Shown here: one piece after another, positions 7,673 through 17,106 of the stretch
Position numbering within the stretch: position 1 is the first letter of the stretch
Layout of the letters: every line of letters starts with the position of its first letter
From: Ferribacterium limneticum
Lineage (GTDB): Bacteria > Pseudomonadota > Gammaproteobacteria > Burkholderiales > Rhodocyclaceae
Reading direction: 5' to 3'
Length of the DNA: 64,000 nt
NCBI RefSeq assembly: GCF_020510625.1
Contig: NZ_CP075191.1
Coordinates: 4,131,501 to 4,195,500 of the forward strand
The notes under the pieces: model-generated
The model's input: the letters and a program-made list of their open reading frames with translations, nothing else
The model's database searches: none
What the model was told of the DNA's origin: nothing
Position numbers and translations under genes: made by a program

Positions 7673-7956
7673 ACGCCTACACGCTGACCCTGTTCACGCT
7701 GCTGGCCGCCATGGTCGTCCAGATTTTTGTGCTCGCCCTGGCCATAGAGGGCTATCTGCGCAACACGCTCGATCGCGGCCTGCGCTGGTCGTGGCTGGCG
7801 ATGGCCATCGGCTCGATGCCGCTGGCCCTGCACCATGGCTACACGCTGGAACTGGCCCTGCGCACCGGCCTCTACGACACTCGGCAGGCCGTGCTGGTCG
7901 CTCTGGCCTCGTTGTTTTTTGCGCTGGGAATCTACGGTTTCAGGCGCCGAGCCTGA
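7669..7956 (+). CDS. Small inner-membrane protein, unknown function
   Basis: A 95-residue protein with three likely membrane helices: about residues 4-27 (LTLFTLLAAMVVQIFVLALA), 41-57 and 70-91. It starts inside the stop of the PatB gene (ATGA overlap), so the two are co-transcribed and probably translationally coupled. Its 3' end overlaps the convergent formyl-THF cyclo-ligase gene by 17 bases. No family is recognised and no catalytic residues stand out. Confidence 0.75.
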   Translation: MNAYTLTLFTLLAAMVVQIFVLALAIEGYLRNTLDRGLRWSWLAMAIGSMPLALHHGYTLELALRTGLYDTRQAVLVALASLFFALGIYGFRRRA

Positions 7957-8521
7957 ACGCACCGGCTTCGGTGACGATCCAGTCCAGCCGCTGATCATGG
8001 CTTTCCGGCCGGATGCTCTCCAGCCGATTGACCTCGAAGCCGACGCCCACCGCCAGCGGGCGAGGGGAGAGGGTGGCCAGCGTCCGGTCGAAGTAACCGC
8101 CGCCGTAGCCCAGCCGATAACCGGCCCCGTCGAAGCCATTCAGCGGCAACAGAATCAGGTCAGGCACCACGAAATCACCGCTCATCGGCGTCGGGATGCC
8201 ATAGCGGTCGGCCTCCAGCACCGTTTCCGGCGTCCACAGACGAAAAGCCAGCGCTGTATCTTCAGCCACCACCACCGGCAAAGCTGCCTGCACGCCACGC
8301 GCCGCCCAGCGTTCGACGACCGCCCGCACGTCCGGCTCATGCTTGATCGGCCAGCAAAAAGCGAACACGCGCGGGGTCGGCAAAGCGACCAGCACCTGCT
8401 CGACGATGCGTGCTGACAGCGCGTCATGCTCGGCATCGCTCAACGCCGCCCGGCGCGCCACCATCTCGCGCCGCAATGCCCGGCGCCAGGCCGTGTTATC
8501 CTCGTTCGCTTCTCGCATCAC
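7940..8521 (-). CDS. 5-formyltetrahydrofolate cyclo-ligase
   Basis: A 193-residue enzyme that converts 5-formyl-THF to 5,10-methenyl-THF using ATP, recycling a one-carbon dead end. Family features are the basic N terminus WRRALRREMVARRAAL, FCWPIKHEPDVR, and the C-terminal nucleotide/substrate loop LPLNGFDGAGYRLGYGGGYFDR. Two adjacent ATG codons (MM) begin it. The start is only 11 bases from the divergently read slt gene, so the two promoters overlap the coding ends. In many Proteobacteria 6S RNA neighbours this gene; no room or structure for it is seen here. Confidence 0.92.
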   Translation of the reverse strand: MMREANEDNTAWRRALRREMVARRAALSDAEHDALSARIVEQVLVALPTPRVFAFCWPIKHEPDVRAVVERWAARGVQAALPVVVAEDTALAFRLWTPETVLEADRYGIPTPMSGDFVVPDLILLPLNGFDGAGYRLGYGGGYFDRTLATLSPRPLAVGVGFEVNRLESIRPESHDQRLDWIVTEAGAFRLGA

Positions 8522-8532
8522 AGTAATCTAGC

Positions 8533-10461
8533 ATGAAGTTTCCAGTCCTCCTCGCCAGCCTCGCGCTTTCGTCTTCCTTGTTCGCCCAAGGCAACGATAC
8601 GGCCTTCCTGACCGCCCGTGACGCCTTCCGGGCCGGCGATATCAACAAGCTGGAACGGGCCAGCAGCCAGCTCGGCAACCACGAACTGGCGCCGTATGCC
8701 GAGAGCTATCGGCTGCGCATGTGGATGGACAAGGGCGACCCCAACAATCTGCGCGATTTCCTGCAACGCAACGAAGGCAGCTACGTGGCCGAAAAGCTGC
8801 GCGCCGACTGGATCCGCTTCCTCGGCAAGCGTGCAGCGTGGAACGAAGTGGAAACCGAGTTTCCCAAACTGCTCGCCCCCGAACCGGATGTCACCTGCTA
8901 CAACCAGCAGGCCCGTCTGGCGCGTGATGACCGCAGCGTTCTGGCCGAAGCCGAGAAGCTCTGGCTGACCATGCTCGAACCGCCGGAACCCTGCCGACCG
9001 ATTCTCGATGCGCTGGTCGCCAGCCAGAAGATGACCGCCGACGATGTCTGGGCCCGCGCCCGGCGCCAGCTTGAAGCCAATCGCCCGAGCTGGACGAAAA
9101 CGACACTGAATTACCTGCCGGACAGCCAGATGCCGGACAGCCGCTCGCTCGACAGCGCCGTCAGCAGCGCAATGAGCTACCTCGTCCGCCAGCCGGGCAA
9201 CTGGAACAACAGCCGGGCAGGGCGCGAGCTTGCTGCCTTTGCCATCCAGCGCCTGGCCACCAACGACCCGCGCGTTGCCGCCGACGAGCTGGAAAAGATC
9301 AAGGGCAAGCTGCAGGATTCCGAGCGCCAGTGGGCCTGGAGCCAGATCGCCCTGCAGGGCGCCAAGAAACACCTGTCCGAAACCGTCGATTGGTACGCCA
9401 AGGCCGGCAAGACCGCACTTTCGGATGAAGGCGCTCAATGGAAGGTGCGCGCCGCCCTGCGCGCCCAGGAGTGGGGCATCGTCCGCGATACCATCCAGGC
9501 CATGCCGCCGACCCTGGCCGCGTTACCGGAATGGACCTACTGGCTGGGCCGTTCGCTGCACGCCGGTGGCCGGACCACCGAAGGCAATGCCCTGTTCGAG
9601 AAGATCGCCGGCCAGCCCAATTTCTACGGCAACCTGGCCGACGAAGAACTCGGCCGTACCGTGCTCCCGCCGCCCAAAGCCCAGGCCACCACCGCCGAAG
9701 AACAAAGGGCGGCCCAGGATAATCCCGGCATCCGCCGCGCCCTGGCTTTCTTCCGCGTCGACCTGCGAACCGAGGCAGTCAAGGAATGGAACTGGGTGCT
9801 GCGCGGCATGGAAGACCGCGAATTGCTCGCTGCTGCCAACCTCGCCAAGCGCAACCAGATCTGGGACCGCGCCATCAACACGGCTGACCGAACCAAGAAC
9901 GAACACGATTACACGCTGCGCTTCCTCTCCCCCTACGGCGAGACCGTCCGCCCGGCCGCCCAGAATCAGTCGCTCGACGACGCCTGGGTCTACGGCCTGA
10001 TGCGCCAGGAAAGCCGTTTCATCACCAGCGCCAAATCGAACGTCGGCGCTTCCGGCCTGATGCAGTTGATGCCGGCCACGGCCAAGTGGGTGGCCAAGAA
10101 GATCGGCCTGCGCGATTTCAGCCATGGCCGCGTCAACGATACCGAAACCAATGTCCTGCTCGGCACCAGCTACATGCGGCTAGTCATGGAAAACCTCGAC
10201 AACCACCCGGTGCTGGCTTCGGCCGCCTACAACGCCGGCCCCGGCCGGGCCAAGAAATGGCGGGCCGACCGCCCGCTGGAAGGCGCCATCTACGCCGAGA
10301 CCATTCCGTTCAGCGAAACCCGCGACTACGTCAAGAAGGTGATGAGCAACGCCGTCTATTATTCGGCCATCTTCAACGGCAAACCCGATTCACTAAAGGC
10401 TCGCCTGGGCACCATCGGCGCTCGCACCGCCGATGCGCCCAAAGACGCCGATCTACCTTAA
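8533..10461 (+). CDS. slt: Soluble lytic murein transglycosylase
   Basis: A 642-residue periplasmic Slt70-type enzyme that cuts the MurNAc-GlcNAc bond of peptidoglycan with 1,6-anhydro ring formation. A short signal peptide is present (MKFPVLLASLALSSSLFAQ). A long alpha-helical superhelix covers about residues 25-440. The C-terminal catalytic domain starts with GLMRQESRF, where E493 is the catalytic acid, followed by VGASGLMQLMPATAKWV and ASAAYNAGPGRAKKW, all GEWL/SLT hallmarks. It is followed after 5 bases by the DUF1631 gene. Confidence 0.94.
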   Translation: MKFPVLLASLALSSSLFAQGNDTAFLTARDAFRAGDINKLERASSQLGNHELAPYAESYRLRMWMDKGDPNNLRDFLQRNEGSYVAEKLRADWIRFLGKRAAWNEVETEFPKLLAPEPDVTCYNQQARLARDDRSVLAEAEKLWLTMLEPPEPCRPILDALVASQKMTADDVWARARRQLEANRPSWTKTTLNYLPDSQMPDSRSLDSAVSSAMSYLVRQPGNWNNSRAGRELAAFAIQRLATNDPRVAADELEKIKGKLQDSERQWAWSQIALQGAKKHLSETVDWYAKAGKTALSDEGAQWKVRAALRAQEWGIVRDTIQAMPPTLAALPEWTYWLGRSLHAGGRTTEGNALFEKIAGQPNFYGNLADEELGRTVLPPPKAQATTAEEQRAAQDNPGIRRALAFFRVDLRTEAVKEWNWVLRGMEDRELLAAANLAKRNQIWDRAINTADRTKNEHDYTLRFLSPYGETVRPAAQNQSLDDAWVYGLMRQESRFITSAKSNVGASGLMQLMPATAKWVAKKIGLRDFSHGRVNDTETNVLLGTSYMRLVMENLDNHPVLASAAYNAGPGRAKKWRADRPLEGAIYAETIPFSETRDYVKKVMSNAVYYSAIFNGKPDSLKARLGTIGARTADAPKDADLP

Positions 10462-10466
10462 TCGCC

Positions 10467-12542
10467 ATGGCCCTACACGCCGATACCTTTGAAATCCTGC
10501 GCGACTGCCGGGCGCTTTTCCTCAAGCGCCTTGGCGCCTTGCTGCAGGCAAGCGGCCTCGTTTCAGGCAACGCCATCGCGGCCATCCAGGAAGGTGCCGG
10601 CGCCTACTTTGACGAAGTGGTGGCCAGCAACCGACGCGGCAGCTTTGCCGACGAAGCGCATGGCCTGACCGCTTCGCGCATCACACTGCTCGGCGAAGAC
10701 GATCTCGAACTTGGCATCCGCCTCGACAACCTGACAGCCGGGCTGTTCGAATCCACTGGTGGCGGCCTGTGGAAGCTCCACTTGCGCTTCATCACCCTGC
10801 TGCGCCGCCCGGATCTGCCGAAAACCGACAATCCGCTCGGCCCGAAGGGGATCAGCCAGGGCTTGAGCGCGATGTTTGCGGCGGCGGGGGCCAGCAGCAT
10901 CGAACAGAAGCTGGCACTGCTCGACCGTTTCGAAAGCTGCCTGCGCGAGAATTTGCCGGCCCTTTATGCCGAGTTGAACGACTTCCTCGAACGCGGCGGC
11001 ATCGGAACGGCCCAGCCGAGTATCGTGGGCGCCTCGGAAAGCCCGGCGGCCTTGAAAGAGGCGCCACTCAAGGCGGAAAACGCCTTGCTGGCGCTGCAAC
11101 AAGCCCTGTTCGCCCACCTCCCGGCGGCCCCTGCCGGCGGCGGCGCCACTACGGGTGGCGGTGCGGTAGCCAGCCTGCTGAATCAGACTTCGCTCGAACA
11201 ACTGATGTTCCGCCTCGAAGCGCTGGAACGCATGGGCCGGGCCGGCCCGCCGACCTTTGCCGGGGGCAGCCTGAGCAATGAAACGCTGATCCCCGAGCTG
11301 TTTGGCGACAGTTCGGCCCCACAAGCGCCGAAAATCATCCGCTCGGCCGAGCTCGGCATCCCGAAAAGTGCCAACGAAAGTCTGGCCATTGACACCCTGG
11401 CGATGATTTTCGAAGCCATCTTCGACGATCCAGACTTGCCCGATGCCCTGAAGGCGGCGATTTCCAGCCTGCAGATCAAGCTGCTCAAGGTCGCGATGAA
11501 GGACAACAGCCTGTTCACCGATGCCACGCATCCGGCTCGACTGCTCCTCGATCACATGCGGCAAGCCGTACTCGGGTTGCCGCTCGATGTGCCGGCCCGT
11601 CATCCCGTCTGCACCCGCCTGTTCAAACTGGCCTCCGCGTTGCGCGCCGAGCCGGGCGTCGACAAGGCGGGGTTCGAAAAGGCACTGACCGAAATCGATG
11701 CAGTCATCGCCGAACGACACCGCGGGCTGGCTGCCGAGGGGATGAACTATTTGCCTCTGCTGGCTCAACTCGACGACCGCGACAAGACGGCGATCCAGGT
11801 CGGCGAAACCATCGCCAAGGCGCTCGACAGCAATCCGCCGGAGGCCATCGGTGGCTTCCTCGACCGGGTCTGGCGCCGCGTGCTGCGGCAAGTCGGCAGC
11901 GAGCACGGCCTGGACAGCCCGCAGTGGCGCGAACACACGGCGGCCGTCGACGGCCTGCTCTGGTCCTTCCTGCCGAAAACCGCCGGCGATGACCGCAAGG
12001 CCCTGGCCCAACGCCTGCCTGTCATCCTCAAGGTTCTGAAGAACGGCATGGAAAGCATCCAGTTGCCGGCCCCGGAACAGGAGGCTTTCCTCGACGATTG
12101 CTTCAAGCTCCAGACTCAGGCCTTGCGCGCTGCGCCCGCTGCCGCGCCGGCCGTCGATCCGGCGGCCGAAATTCTCGCCACTGGCCTGAAAACCGCTTCC
12201 GGGCAGGTGCTGGTCGGCGAAATTCGCGCCGCGCAACTGACCCTTGCCACGCTGGATTTTGCCGAGTTCGAAGCGCCATCCTCGCGCCCGGCTGCTTGCG
12301 CCGTGGGCGACTGGCTTTCGTTCACGCTGCCCAATGGCGAATCCCGTCTCGGCCATGTCTGCCAGATCAGCCCGAATAGCCGGCGGGCCTTGCTGATCAA
12401 CCCGGACGCCGGTCTGGCCATCGCCATTCACCCGGCCATCCTCGAGCGACAGTTGCGCGAGGGGGACGCCAGCATCAGTTCCAGCCTCTCCCTGTTCGAT
12501 CAGGCGGCGACTCAGGCGCTGAGAAAAAGCCAGGCGCGCTGA
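10467..12542 (+). CDS. DUF1631 family protein
   Basis: A 691-residue, largely helical protein of the DUF1631 family, found mainly in Beta- and Gammaproteobacteria, function unknown. The frame is open far upstream over slt in another phase, but ATG at 10467 (MALHADTFEILRDCRALFL), 5 bases after the slt stop, gives the conserved N terminus. The last 130 residues include a beta-rich part, VGDWLSFTLPNGESRLGHVCQISPNSRRALLIN, which resembles a PilZ-like barrel as reported for this family, hinting at a link to cyclic-di-GMP. No signal peptide or membrane helix is seen, so it is probably cytoplasmic. Confidence 0.85.
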   Translation: MALHADTFEILRDCRALFLKRLGALLQASGLVSGNAIAAIQEGAGAYFDEVVASNRRGSFADEAHGLTASRITLLGEDDLELGIRLDNLTAGLFESTGGGLWKLHLRFITLLRRPDLPKTDNPLGPKGISQGLSAMFAAAGASSIEQKLALLDRFESCLRENLPALYAELNDFLERGGIGTAQPSIVGASESPAALKEAPLKAENALLALQQALFAHLPAAPAGGGATTGGGAVASLLNQTSLEQLMFRLEALERMGRAGPPTFAGGSLSNETLIPELFGDSSAPQAPKIIRSAELGIPKSANESLAIDTLAMIFEAIFDDPDLPDALKAAISSLQIKLLKVAMKDNSLFTDATHPARLLLDHMRQAVLGLPLDVPARHPVCTRLFKLASALRAEPGVDKAGFEKALTEIDAVIAERHRGLAAEGMNYLPLLAQLDDRDKTAIQVGETIAKALDSNPPEAIGGFLDRVWRRVLRQVGSEHGLDSPQWREHTAAVDGLLWSFLPKTAGDDRKALAQRLPVILKVLKNGMESIQLPAPEQEAFLDDCFKLQTQALRAAPAAAPAVDPAAEILATGLKTASGQVLVGEIRAAQLTLATLDFAEFEAPSSRPAACAVGDWLSFTLPNGESRLGHVCQISPNSRRALLINPDAGLAIAIHPAILERQLREGDASISSSLSLFDQAATQALRKSQAR

Positions 12543-12639
12543 TCCGGACTAGCGCCGCCCGACGAGCCATTCGCTCGCCCGGAAATCGCCAAATTGCCTT
12601 AAAATTCAACTTTTACGAATCAAGTTTCCGGGGTTCCAA

Positions 12640-13602
12640 ATGGACATCAAAAAGGTCTTGCTGCTGGGGGGTAGCGGTTTCGTCGGTACCTACATTGCCA
12701 ATCGCCTGTCGCAGCGCGGCATCGAAGTCACCGTACCGACGCGTCGCCGTGAGCGCACCAAGGCGCTGATCATGCAGCCGGGCATCGAAATGCCGGAAGC
12801 CGACATCAGCTGCGAAAAGACCCTGACCGAACTGATGCGTGGTCACGATGCCGTGATCAACCTGGTCGGCATCCTGCACAGTCGCGATGTCGTCCTGCCC
12901 TACAGCCGCGATTTCGCCCAGGCCCACGTCGAACTGCCGAAGAAGATCATCGCCGCCTGCAAGGCCAGCGGCGTCCGTCGCCTGGTCCATATGAGCGCCC
13001 TCCACGCCGATCCCAAGGGCCCGTCCGAATACCTGCGCTCCAAGGGCGATGGCGAAGCCATCGTGATGGCCGCCCAGGGCGAGCTGGATGTCACCGTTTT
13101 CCGTCCGTCGGTCATTTTCGGCCTTGGCGACTCCTTCCTGTCCATGTTCGCCTCGGTCTTGAAGAAGGTGCCGTTCTTCCCGCTCGGCTTCGGCCATGCC
13201 CGCTTCCAGCCGGTATGGGCCGCCGATGTGGCTGATGCCTTCGTCGACAGCCTTGGCAACTCTGCCACTTTCGGCCAGGCCTACGAACTGGTCGGCCCGA
13301 AGATCTACACGCTGCGCGAACTGGTCGACTACACCAAGGAACTAACCGGCAGCACCGCCACGGTCATCCCGCTGTCCGAAGGCTGGGCCTACCTGCAGGC
13401 CGGCCTGATGTGGCTGGCTCCGCAACCGATGATGTCGCCGGACAATCTGCGCTCGATGGAAATCGACAGCGTTTGCGAAGGTAGCTGGAATGCGCCGACC
13501 AACTGGCGCCCGACCGCCCTCGAATCGATCGCGCCGACCTACATCGCGCTCAACACGCCGAAGGGCAAGCTCGACAGCTTCCGCTTCCGCGCCGGCCGCT
13601 AA
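12640..13602 (+). CDS. Complex I NDUFA9-like NAD(P)-binding protein
   Basis: A 320-residue Rossmann-fold protein of the atypical short-chain dehydrogenase group related to mitochondrial complex I accessory subunit NDUFA9. The dinucleotide-binding motif LLGGSGFVGTYIA is at residues 8-20, and VRRLVHMSALHADPKGPSEY is the altered active-site region typical of this branch, which usually lacks dehydrogenase activity. It might bind NADPH or act as an RNA-binding or membrane-associated accessory factor. It is 17 bases upstream of cca and probably in the same transcript. Confidence 0.85.
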   Translation: MDIKKVLLLGGSGFVGTYIANRLSQRGIEVTVPTRRRERTKALIMQPGIEMPEADISCEKTLTELMRGHDAVINLVGILHSRDVVLPYSRDFAQAHVELPKKIIAACKASGVRRLVHMSALHADPKGPSEYLRSKGDGEAIVMAAQGELDVTVFRPSVIFGLGDSFLSMFASVLKKVPFFPLGFGHARFQPVWAADVADAFVDSLGNSATFGQAYELVGPKIYTLRELVDYTKELTGSTATVIPLSEGWAYLQAGLMWLAPQPMMSPDNLRSMEIDSVCEGSWNAPTNWRPTALESIAPTYIALNTPKGKLDSFRFRAGR

Positions 13603-13619
13603 AACTGCACCGACCGTCC

Positions 13620-14858
13620 GTGCAGATATACATCGTCGGCGGCGCCGTCCGTGACGAACTGCTCGGTCGGCCCAATACTGACTGCGACTACGTCGTCGTC
13701 GGCGCCACCCCGGAAACCATGCTGGCGCAGGGTTTCCGGCCGGTTGGCAAGGATTTCCCGGTCTTCCTGCATCCCAAAACGCACGACGAATACGCGCTGG
13801 CCCGTACCGAGCGCAAGACCGGCCGCGGCTATCACGGCTTCACCTTTCACGCGGCCGCCGATGTCACCCTCGAAGAAGACCTCGCCCGCCGCGACCTGAC
13901 CATCAATGCGATGGCCCGGGCGGCCGATGGATCGCTGGTCGACCCCTTTAACGGCCAGCAAGACCTGGCCAGCAAAACGCTCCGTCACGTCGGCCCGGCC
14001 TTTGCCGAAGACCCGGTCCGCATCCTGCGTATTGCCCGTTTTGCTGCTCGTTTCAGCGACTTCTCGGTGGCACCCGAAACCTTGGCCCTGATGCGCAGCA
14101 TGGTGGTCAGCGGCGAGGTCGATCACCTGGTCGCTGAACGCGTCTGGCAAGAACTGGCCAAGGGCTTGATGGAGAAGAAACCATCACGGATGTTCGAAGT
14201 GCTGCGCGACTGCGGCGCCCTGGCGCGCCTGCTGCCGGAAGTGGACAAGCTGTTCGGCATCCCGCAACGCGCCGATTACCACCCGGAAATCGACACCGGC
14301 ATTCATACGATGATGGTTGTCGACCAATCAGCACAACGCGATTTCGTTTTGCCGGTGCGCTTCGCTGCGCTAACCCACGATCTCGGCAAGGCGGAAACGC
14401 CGGCCGACATCCTGCCGCGCCACCTCGGCCACGAAGAACGTAGTGTCCGCCTGACCGAGCAACTGTGCGCCCGTCTGCGGGTTCCCAACGACTGCCGCGA
14501 TCTCGCGCTGCTGATGGCCCGCTATCACGGCAATGTCCATCGGGTTGCCGACCTCAAGGCCAGCACCATCGTCACGCTGTTTGAAAAGACCGATGCGCTG
14601 CGCCGGCCGGAACGCTTCCGGCAATTGCTCGATGCCTGTCTGTGCGACTTCACCGGTCGCCTGGGCTGGGAAAACCGCCGCTACGACAGCCCACAATTTC
14701 TTTTGGGCGCCCTGGCGGCCGTCACCAGCCTGAATGCCGGTGAAATTGCAGCCGGCTGTGCCAACAAAACCAAAATCCCCGAGCGCATTCACGCCGCGCG
14801 CGTTCATGCGATCAAACAGCTGCTAAATGACTCTGGAGAGCAGCCAGAGCAGCAATGA
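13620..14858 (+). CDS. cca: CCA-adding tRNA nucleotidyltransferase (with HD domain)
   Basis: A 412-residue multifunctional CCA-adding enzyme that builds or repairs the 3' CCA end of tRNA. The start is GTG at 13620, which gives MQIYIVGGAVRDELLGRP, the family N terminus. The catalytic aspartates are in NTDCDYVVVG (D21, D23), then the ARRDLTINAMA motif and RFAARF. The C-terminal half has an HD phosphohydrolase domain (ALTHDLGKAETP), as in E. coli-type bacterial Cca, giving 2',3'-cyclic phosphatase or phosphodiesterase activity. The 3' end overlaps the convergent DUF2905 gene by 36 bases. Confidence 0.94.
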   Translation: MQIYIVGGAVRDELLGRPNTDCDYVVVGATPETMLAQGFRPVGKDFPVFLHPKTHDEYALARTERKTGRGYHGFTFHAAADVTLEEDLARRDLTINAMARAADGSLVDPFNGQQDLASKTLRHVGPAFAEDPVRILRIARFAARFSDFSVAPETLALMRSMVVSGEVDHLVAERVWQELAKGLMEKKPSRMFEVLRDCGALARLLPEVDKLFGIPQRADYHPEIDTGIHTMMVVDQSAQRDFVLPVRFAALTHDLGKAETPADILPRHLGHEERSVRLTEQLCARLRVPNDCRDLALLMARYHGNVHRVADLKASTIVTLFEKTDALRRPERFRQLLDACLCDFTGRLGWENRRYDSPQFLLGALAAVTSLNAGEIAAGCANKTKIPERIHAARVHAIKQLLNDSGEQPEQQ

Positions 14859-15020
14859 AAAAATGATCGTGGTCGCGACCGGAAACGTGTAGTCTCGACC
14901 GCGAAATCGAAAAGCGAAATCGCCCGGCAATTTGCCGAAACGAATGAAACGCGCCAGATGCGGGCCAATGATGCCCAGCAGGAAAATCGCCACCACCAGC
15001 GTCAGAATCCACTTCAGCAT
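14823..15020 (-). CDS. DUF2905 small membrane protein
   Basis: A 65-residue inner-membrane protein. One helix is at residues 2-21 (LKWILTLVVAIFLLGIIG) and another at the C terminus (TTIIFSLLLWLLSRVI); between them lies RFGKLPGDFAFRFRGRDYTFPVATT, the signature of the DUF2905 family. I chose ATG at 15020 because the family starts at this point; the frame could begin 10 codons earlier at 15050. Function is unknown. Its last 36 bases are antisense to the end of cca. Confidence 0.8.
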   Translation of the reverse strand: MLKWILTLVVAIFLLGIIGPHLARFIRFGKLPGDFAFRFRGRDYTFPVATTIIFSLLLWLLSRVI

Positions 15021-15080
15021 TTGCCTTGCACCGCAGGGTGAAAGCCGCATTAAATCACGCCTCGCCCCGAACAGACCCTC

Positions 15081-15887
15081 ATGCTAAAAACTCAGATTGT
15101 CGAAGGCCTCGAAGTCTTCTCCTGCCTGCCGGCCCGCCAGTCCACCAAGCCCGCGCTGCTGTTCGTGCACGGTGCCTTCGCCGGCGGCTGGATGTGGACC
15201 GAAACCTTCATGCCTTTTCTCGCCAAGGCGGGCTATCCCTGCTACGCCCTGTCGCTGCGCGGCCACGGGGGCAGTGCGGGCAGGGAGCACATGGATTCAC
15301 ATTCGGTGGCCGATTACGTCGATGACGTCAAAACTGTCGTCGACTGGCTGGGTGAGCCACCTGTCCTGATCGGCCATTCAATGGGCGGTTTCGTCGTCCA
15401 GAAATACCTGGAACACCGCCAGGCCGCGGCTGTTGCGTTGGTTTGTTCGGTCCCGCCGCAAGGTTTGATTGCCTCGCAATTCCATCTGATGTTCAACAAG
15501 CCGCAGCTGTTCCAGGAAATCAATCAGATCATGGACGGCAAATACACCGACACCGGCACGCTGCGTGAAACGCTGTTTGCCGGCGAAGTCGACGAAGCGA
15601 TGCTTGCCGCCTGGCTGAGCCGGATGCAACCGGAATCGCATCGCGCCCTGTGGGACATGTCGATGTTCAGCCTGCCCAACCTCTACGCCATGCACAAGCC
15701 GCCGATGCTGATCCTCGGCGCCGAAGATGACGTCCTGGTACCCGCCTTCCTGGTCCAGACCACGGCCAACACCTATGGCCAGCATGCCCACATTTTCCGC
15801 AACATGGGCCATGCCGTCACCCACGAAAAGGAATGGCCGCTCGTGGCGGCCACCTTGCGGGACTGGCTGGAAGAACTCAGGCCTTGA
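15081..15887 (+). CDS. Alpha/beta hydrolase
   Basis: A 268-residue alpha/beta-hydrolase-fold protein. FVHGAFAGGWMW is the oxyanion-hole region, LIGHSMGGFV the nucleophile elbow (Ser in GHSMG), LGAEDDVLVP carries the acidic residue and NMGHAVTHEK the catalytic His, so the triad is complete. The substrate cannot be told from sequence; homologues act on esters, lipids or lactones. It is cytoplasmic, with no signal peptide. It is convergent with the YjfB-type gene, overlapping it by 11 bases. Confidence 0.85.
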   Translation: MLKTQIVEGLEVFSCLPARQSTKPALLFVHGAFAGGWMWTETFMPFLAKAGYPCYALSLRGHGGSAGREHMDSHSVADYVDDVKTVVDWLGEPPVLIGHSMGGFVVQKYLEHRQAAAVALVCSVPPQGLIASQFHLMFNKPQLFQEINQIMDGKYTDTGTLRETLFAGEVDEAMLAAWLSRMQPESHRALWDMSMFSLPNLYAMHKPPMLILGAEDDVLVPAFLVQTTANTYGQHAHIFRNMGHAVTHEKEWPLVAATLRDWLEELRP

Positions 15888-16068
15888 CGTCGATGCTGTT
15901 GCCGAGATTTGGCGGATTGCTCGCCACCTGCGGCACTGCCTGCAACAACTGCAGGGCGTTCTGCGCCTGAATATCCATCGCCTTCTTGAGTACCAGCGTA
16001 CCAACAGCATCACCAGTCTTTGCCTGCGACAGGGCCGTCGTCAAACTGCTTACAGAAGCAATATCCAT
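15877..16068 (-). CDS. YjfB family putative motility protein
   Basis: A 63-residue protein of the YjfB family, short proteins often annotated as putative motility proteins because they occur in flagellated bacteria. The pattern MDIASVSSLTTALSQAKTGD, VLKKAMDIQAQNALQLLQA and NLGNSIDVKA at the end is characteristic, recalling a single D0-like helical pair as in flagellin ends. No other flagellar gene is in the window. The upstream region (16069-16131) is AT-rich and probably holds divergent promoters for this gene and the next one. Confidence 0.82.
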   Translation of the reverse strand: MDIASVSSLTTALSQAKTGDAVGTLVLKKAMDIQAQNALQLLQAVPQVASNPPNLGNSIDVKA

Positions 16069-16131
16069 CTTGCGCTCGCTTTAAATAGGACACATTATTA
16101 ACGAAGTGTAGTCGACCTATTTGATAAATCA

Positions 16132-17103
16132 ATGAGTAATTCCAAAAACGCCGGTCCACTGTCCGCCATTGCCGAAGCGATCCGTGCCAAACGCGAACGC
16201 AAATCCGGCACGGCACAGGATATTGAGGAACTGGAAGCCTCCCTGCTTGCCGATATCGAGAATTTTGATCTCGACGCAGCCGAGCGCCGTGCCAAGCGCG
16301 AATATCTGGCCAATTCCGGTGCCGGGATGGCTGACCCGACGCTGGTCTTCCCAGAAATCGCCCCCGGCAAGACGGCGACTTTCTCTCCCGAAAAACCGGC
16401 GCCAGTGGCACAAGATACCCCGGTCGCACCACCGGTGATCAACCCGGAAGCCGGCACCAGCCTGCTCGACCAGTTGCGCCAGCAGGCCGAAGTACGCCAG
16501 CGCGAAATTCACAGTGCCCTGGCGGAACGCACCTCAACCAACGAGGCCATCGACCAGGCGCTGAAGCATCTGTTTTTCTACCTGCACGAACTGGTCCAGC
16601 AACTCAATATCGTCAAACCCGGCATCCCGCGCGACTACCCGCTGATCGAGAAATATGTCCTGAACCGATTGGAGTGGCAGGAAGGCTTTGCCGATTACCG
16701 GACGCAAAGCCAGAGCGCCGGGGCGCTGGTCGAACTGGTCACTTTTTCCTACCACCTGAAAGGCCCCGGTTCGCTGTGCATAGAGCGCGATGGTCCTTCG
16801 GTCGAACGATTCCGGACCACGCTGTTCGATTTCGGCCTGCCGTTTACCTGCAAGGAATTCAAGAATGAGCGCAGCTACGTCGAGCGCGCCGAGTTCGATA
16901 TTCGCAGTGACGTCAGTGTCAGCGCCCGTTGGCGAGCCGATTTCAGCAAAGGAGTGATCCTGCTCGAAACACGCAATCTGGAACGACTGGGTAGCGCTGT
17001 GTTCACGGTGAATCCGCATTTTGTCGATCAGGCCCTGCTCGATGATTTCGGCCGCCTTGTCCTCGGCCAGCCCAACCGTTTCCGCGAGCTGGCCAAGCGC
17101 TGA
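16132..17103 (+). CDS. Conserved hypothetical protein, unknown function
   Basis: A 323-residue soluble protein I do not recognise. Residues 1-65 are charged and helical (AEAIRAKRERKSGTAQDIEE), probably coiled coil. Residues 75-110 are a proline/alanine linker, and residues 112-150 another helix with EAIDQALKHLFFYLHELVQQ. The remaining 170 residues look like a mixed alpha/beta domain (SAGALVELVTFSYHLKGPG, KGVILLETRNLERLG). No signal peptide, membrane helix or catalytic motif is visible. Its end is 3 bases from the convergent MidA-type gene. The linker-plus-domain layout could suit a regulatory or scaffolding role. Confidence 0.75.
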   Translation: MSNSKNAGPLSAIAEAIRAKRERKSGTAQDIEELEASLLADIENFDLDAAERRAKREYLANSGAGMADPTLVFPEIAPGKTATFSPEKPAPVAQDTPVAPPVINPEAGTSLLDQLRQQAEVRQREIHSALAERTSTNEAIDQALKHLFFYLHELVQQLNIVKPGIPRDYPLIEKYVLNRLEWQEGFADYRTQSQSAGALVELVTFSYHLKGPGSLCIERDGPSVERFRTTLFDFGLPFTCKEFKNERSYVERAEFDIRSDVSVSARWRADFSKGVILLETRNLERLGSAVFTVNPHFVDQALLDDFGRLVLGQPNRFRELAKR

Positions 17104-17106
17104 TCG

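Noticed and set aside
10563..12431. A 622-codon open frame on the minus strand over the DUF1631 gene
   Set aside because: High-GC DNA leaves long antisense frames open; the plus strand has the recognisable family and codon pattern.
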